From NCBI GenBank assembly GCA_016935955.1, contig JAFGPY010000290.1, forward strand, positions 17,759 through 81,758: DNA of 64,000 nt. The letters run 5' to 3'. Below, piece after piece: positions 62,801-64,000 of this stretch. Source of the stretch: Planctomycetota bacterium. GTDB lineage: Bacteria > Planctomycetota > Phycisphaerae > FEN-1346 > JAACEH01. Under the pieces are notes generated by a model. It did not search any database. It was not told the origin of the DNA and was given only the letters and a program-made list of their open reading frames with translations. A program made the translations under genes and the position numbers. Every line of letters starts with the position of its first letter. Positions within the stretch are counted from its first letter, which is position 1.

Positions 62801-64000
62801 TTGACGACGTCGCTATCCGTCCCGCCCTCGTTGTCGGTCACCACGAGCGTAATCTCGTGCAGCCGCACACTCAGCGACACCTCGGCCGTCTGGCCCGAAG
62901 CGATGGCCTCCTCGTTCTCCATCCACACGTAGCTGACGATCGTGCCGTCGGAGTCGCTCGACCCGCTGCCGTCCAGCGTCACCGTCTCGCTGCCCGTCTC
63001 ATCGTTGTCGGTCACCTGTTGGTCGCTGCCGGCGTCGGCCGTTGGGCGGCCTCCGATTCGTATGTTGACCGTGTCGTCATCCGTGGCGCCGTCGTTGTCG
63101 GTCACCACCAGTGTGAGCGTGTGGGTGCCGACGCTCAGGCTGACCACGGGGCTTTCGCCCGTGCCGACTTGATTGGCGCCTTCCTTCCAGACGTAGCTGA
63201 CGATCGAACCGTCCGAGTCGAGCGACCCGCTGCCGTCCAGAACGACGTCCTCGCTGCCGGTCGGTTCGAGATCCCACAGCCACTGGTCCGTTCCCGCGTC
63301 GGCTACCGGCAACACGTTGATCTTGATCTCCACCGTGTCGTCGTCCGTGGCCGAATCGTCGTCGGTGACCTCCAGCGTGATCGTGTGCGAACCGGCCGTC
63401 AGACTCACCTGGACCGTTTCTCCTGTGGCGATCTGGTTGGCGCCCTCCTTCCAGACGTAGCTGACAATCGTGCCATCCGCGTCGCTCGATCCGCTGCCGT
63501 CCAACGTCACCAGTTCGCTGCCGCTGGAGTCACTGTCGGTCACCGTCTGGTTGCTGCCGGCATCGGCCACCGGGGCGACGTTCGTATACCCCTGGACCGT
63601 CACCGTCACCGTGTCACTGTCGGTAGCGTCGTCGTCATCCGTGACGGTCAGCGTGATCGTGTGCGTCCCGACGCCCAGAGACACACTGGCCGTCTCGCCC
63701 GAGGCGATCGGGCTTCCGCCCTCGGCCCAGACGTAGCTGACAATCGTGCCGTCCGAGTCGCTCGACCCGCTGCCGTCCAACGTCACCGTCTCGCTGCCGC
63801 TGTCATCGTCATCGGTGACGAGTTGATTCTCTCCGGCGTCCGCCACCGGCAGTTCGTTGCTGCCGCCAGCTCCCTCGCCCCTGCTCGCCGTAGCGGCCAT
63901 GACGGCCAGTCCTCGGGCGTTGTTCTGCAGCGACGGGCTGGTGTCCTCGATCCGGAAGCCCCACAGGTCTTTCGAGCCGTCCAGCTCCAGCGGCGTCGAG
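59872..64000 (-). CDS. Giant PKD-repeat / parallel beta-helix secreted protein (5' end beyond window)
   Basis: At least 1375 codons are visible. Although an ATG exists at 63900, the frame continues without a stop to the right edge, and its residues (LWGFRIEDTSPSLQNNARGL) match an internal segment (LWGFRIEDTTPTLLFNARGL near 61950), so the true start is outside. Four PKD domains follow in tandem (about 63860, 63580, 63310 and 63035 downwards), each with VADAGSNQ-like openings and LDGSGSSDSDG cores. A middle domain of unknown type and a fifth PKD (about 61885-61620) come next. The C-terminal right-handed beta-helix begins at about 61610 (YYVDFDAGSD; later ILAQDNVV, CVVEDNEVIE). It is probably a cell-surface polysaccharide-binding or -degrading protein; no catalytic residue was assigned. 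Confidence 0.88.
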   Translation of the reverse strand, partial: STPLELDGSKDLWGFRIEDTSPSLQNNARGLAVMAATASRGEGAGGSNELPVADAGENQLVTDDDDSGSETVTLDGSGSSDSDGTIVSYVWAEGGSPIASGETASVSLGVGTHTITLTVTDDDDATDSDTVTVTVQGYTNVAPVADAGSNQTVTDSDSSGSELVTLDGSGSSDADGTIVSYVWKEGANQIATGETVQVSLTAGSHTITLEVTDDDSATDDDTVEIKINVLPVADAGTDQWLWDLEPTGSEDVVLDGSGSLDSDGSIVSYVWKEGANQVGTGESPVVSLSVGTHTLTLVVTDNDGATDDDTVNIRIGGRPTADAGSDQQVTDNDETGSETVTLDGSGSSDSDGTIVSYVWMENEEAIASGQTAEVSLSVRLHEITLVVTDNEGGTDSDVVNVRVYAAPPPVCLDLSDGFNLDAWCGPLEMQAVYTDGSYDLRELQGTREADGVGWGVVSGGYLLVGGSTEEGYGETYSIEGQWFHPRYVSGTEGTPEDGVITGGDGRFYHLPSTLGNSVYSGDLLEVADPGSSWDIQPNVVVVGSNHYTSDWQVAEVEIELPSGQKGKYTDVNFVLAAMDTADRARSMRIVALYGSTGTDEEVLYSFSTEDGGSGPKVLEQSGGTDFDIVYTFSKVYSNDSGTTGSVSSVSGSLYEFSTPFELDDEKDLWGFRIEDTTPTLLFNARGLAVFAASATSIDTQGFNLPPMADAGSDDEVEDTDNNSYETVTLDGSGSSDSDGDIASWVWKEGETQIATGESPQVTFGVGTHEVTLIVTDNEEETASDTVTITVNASSGFHTYYVDFDAGSDMNNGLSTLTPWQHCPGDSNATGTPASTTLYYGDKVIFKGGVIYRGLVACQWSGTSGNPIVYDGNTAETWGTGRAILDGSEELTGWTQCTSAEDCDGNPNYANIYYTYAPSGVDAFNANLIEDNEWLHLAQHPNISDPFYSDNLDDYLTFDSATDTTIVDADYFTMQDEDYWDGSTYIYIHAGNNSILTRAVTGYDPENNEIQFTSLGTTWYSSYAMVNSLKILDTAGEYVVREDQTGPGGGPKIYLWPLTAGVSGKEITVSVRDGCFTFNDESYVTVRGFKMQKSDGDKAVLYNTLGQSVTDILAQDNVVTMSPGSGINLDSATSCVVEDNEVIECKSRGIILTHMTDTSINDNYLEKNGGTGIDYYYAEDSQIVGNVVVGHLGRHANGITCYLSCDNVLIMGNFVFGGRIACTVQTSTNMTYAYNVFHGNDSTYAFADWGTCENLYLYNNVIQSGGTTIGSTSVGSSMVAKNNIMDGSSVQYRGGTSEYNIYTSLSWTQDPNNLGTGEFQDDAADLWVDPDNLDYHLKTGSTAIDAGVDVNLDYDIEGTSVPQGDDPDIGAYEYEQ

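Noticed and set aside
59872..63900. ATG at 63900 as start of the PKD/beta-helix gene
   Set aside because: The frame stays open to the window edge and the upstream codons match an internal module, so this Met is internal.

Overview
The window looks like a chromosomal stretch of a high-GC (low-to-mid 60s % by eye) bacterium of the Planctomycetota type. Reasons are inference from content: many very large secreted proteins, many PKD/beta-propeller/TPR proteins, URO-D, DUF4838 and Gfo/Idh/MocA relatives, a sodium symporter with a small accessory protein, and frequent GTG/TTG starts. No rRNA, tRNA, CRISPR array, transposase or phage gene was seen. Both GlnRS and AsnRS are encoded.

Layout. 1-3.4 kb (minus): the body of a TPR/FMN-binding protein cut by the left edge, then an SSS sodium symporter and its small membrane partner. 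3.5-10.1 kb (minus): two translationally coupled paralogous secreted proteins (671 and 1522 aa), the larger with TPRs and a secretin-N-like segment. 10.4-15.1 kb (plus): a tight operon of Gfo/Idh/MocA oxidoreductase, GltS-like permease (apparently frameshifted), a second oxidoreductase lacking the EKP motif, and MutY. 15.2-16.4 kb (minus): a RidA-like protein.

16.5-27.3 kb (minus) is the most striking region. It holds three consecutive copies of a gene pair: a polytopic membrane protein with a helical-repeat tail (DUF6057-like) followed by a secreted beta-propeller protein with one CXXCH heme-c motif. Within each pair the genes overlap by 4 nt (ATGA or GTGA). The first two pairs are also coupled to each other; the third has its own leader with a promoter-like sequence and a 15-bp palindrome. 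I interpret this as an amplified two-component envelope module built on a monoheme cytochrome; its substrate and partners are unknown.

27.5-33.2 kb (minus): a peptide/oligosaccharide-type ABC importer made of a double-length binding protein and two permeases, with no ATPase gene nearby. 33.3-34.9 kb (minus): ACT-domain protein and a malate/lactate dehydrogenase-like enzyme. 35.1-37.7 kb (plus): a two-domain PPK2-type polyphosphate kinase and a URO-D-family protein. 37.7-41.6 kb (minus): AsnRS, a nitroreductase, GlnRS. 41.6-43.2 kb (minus): three unrecognised genes of about 143 codons, two of them paralogous and bracketed by perfect 28-bp direct repeats. 43.3-44.2 kb (minus): PIG-L-type deacetylase.

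44.5-53.0 kb (plus): three consecutive genes with a shared CsgG-like/TPR core. Two are giant proteins that add Asp-box beta-propellers, and one ends in ankyrin repeats. 53.1-58.5 kb (minus): an operon-like set of two clan GH-A-like glycosidases and a DUF4838 protein, likely for polysaccharide breakdown. 58.7-59.7 kb (minus): a ketopantoate reductase-family enzyme. 59.9-64.0 kb (minus): a giant PKD/parallel beta-helix secreted protein whose 5' end lies beyond the right edge.

All functional names come from motifs and remembered family features; no database search was possible.
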